From Armatimonadetes bacterium UBA5419 (GTDB lineage: Bacteria; Armatimonadota; UBA10988): a DNA stretch of 6,040 bases. Made by a program: the position numbers and the translations under genes. Shown in pieces: positions 6,006 to 6,040 of this stretch. The stretch spans positions 16,109 through 22,148 of the forward strand of contig DHNJ01000150.1 of the NCBI GenBank assembly GCA_002409445.1, read 5' to 3'. Within the stretch, counting starts at the first letter, position 1, and each line of letters opens with the position of its first letter. Under the pieces are notes generated by a model that was not told the origin of the DNA, made no database searches, and saw nothing but the letters and a program-made list of their open reading frames with translations.

Positions 6006-6020
6006 AGGACGGCCCGTCCT
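6006..6020. promoter_or_regulatory. 15-bp palindrome upstream of proS; possible operator or upstream terminator stem
   Basis: AGGACGG at 6006-6012 and CCGTCCT at 6014-6020 are perfect reverse complements around a single central base. The site lies 4 nt upstream of the candidate proS -10 box, in the spacer and -35 zone, where a dimeric regulator could act. A one-base centre makes it a poor RNA hairpin unless the inner pairs open, which favours a DNA site over a terminator. The regulator is unknown. Confidence 0.35.
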
Positions 6021-6040
6021 CGTAGCGCCGGCGCCCCCGC

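Noticed and set aside
4640..6025. 461-codon plus-strand ORF over proS
   Set aside because: It mirrors the proS frame, is rich in Arg, Ala, Leu, Val, His and Asp, has no recognisable domain, and proS itself is unambiguous.
1..6040. Defence island, CRISPR array, transposon, prophage or tRNA gene
   Set aside because: No regularly spaced repeats, transposase or integrase motifs, terminal inverted repeats or cloverleaf-like segments were seen. The genes are ordinary metabolic, translation and surface genes.

Overview
The window is high-GC bacterial chromosomal DNA with five protein-coding genes, one cut by the left edge, and no RNA genes, insertion sequences or CRISPR arrays that I can see. The best taxonomic hint is the small type IV pilin-like protein. 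Its N-terminus (GFTLIELLVVIAIIAILAA, then FPVFAKARDKAR, SCLSNMKQLG and YAQDYDE) and its C-terminal H-X9-DG element are of a kind I associate with Armatimonadota, and more broadly with Planctomycetota-like lineages that carry many such prepilins. That is an inference from remembered families, not a search result.

Layout from left to right. Positions 1-561 (+) hold the C-terminal part of a pirin-family cupin, followed by a perfect 9-bp hairpin that overlaps its stop codon. Positions 635-2011 (+) encode a probably exported two-domain protein: an N-terminal beta-sandwich-like domain joined to a glycerophosphodiester phosphodiesterase (GDPD) domain. This gene converges on the pilin-like gene (2112-2732, -), and a perfect 13-bp stem lies almost exactly midway between the two stop codons, where it can serve as a bidirectional terminator. 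The pilin-like gene has a strong Shine-Dalgarno and a plausible sigma70-type promoter of its own in a 274-bp intergenic region.

The right half (3007-5974, -) is a tight two-gene unit. A type-3 (archaeal/eukaryotic-like) prolyl-tRNA synthetase is followed after 7 nt by a Ycf46-like AAA+ ATPase with no recognisable Shine-Dalgarno, suggesting translational coupling. The proS start is best placed at the ATG at 5974, because a GAAGGA motif lies 5 nt upstream of it. A 15-bp odd-centred palindrome sits just upstream of the putative proS -10 box and could be an operator.

The genes look like separate housekeeping, envelope and surface functions rather than one new system. The points most worth a second look are the proS/AAA+ coupling, the N-terminal domain fused to GDPD, the loss of the C-terminal zinc site in ProRS, and the repeated placement of TAG stop codons inside hairpins. 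Long antisense ORFs over the GDPD and proS genes appear to be by-products of high GC content.
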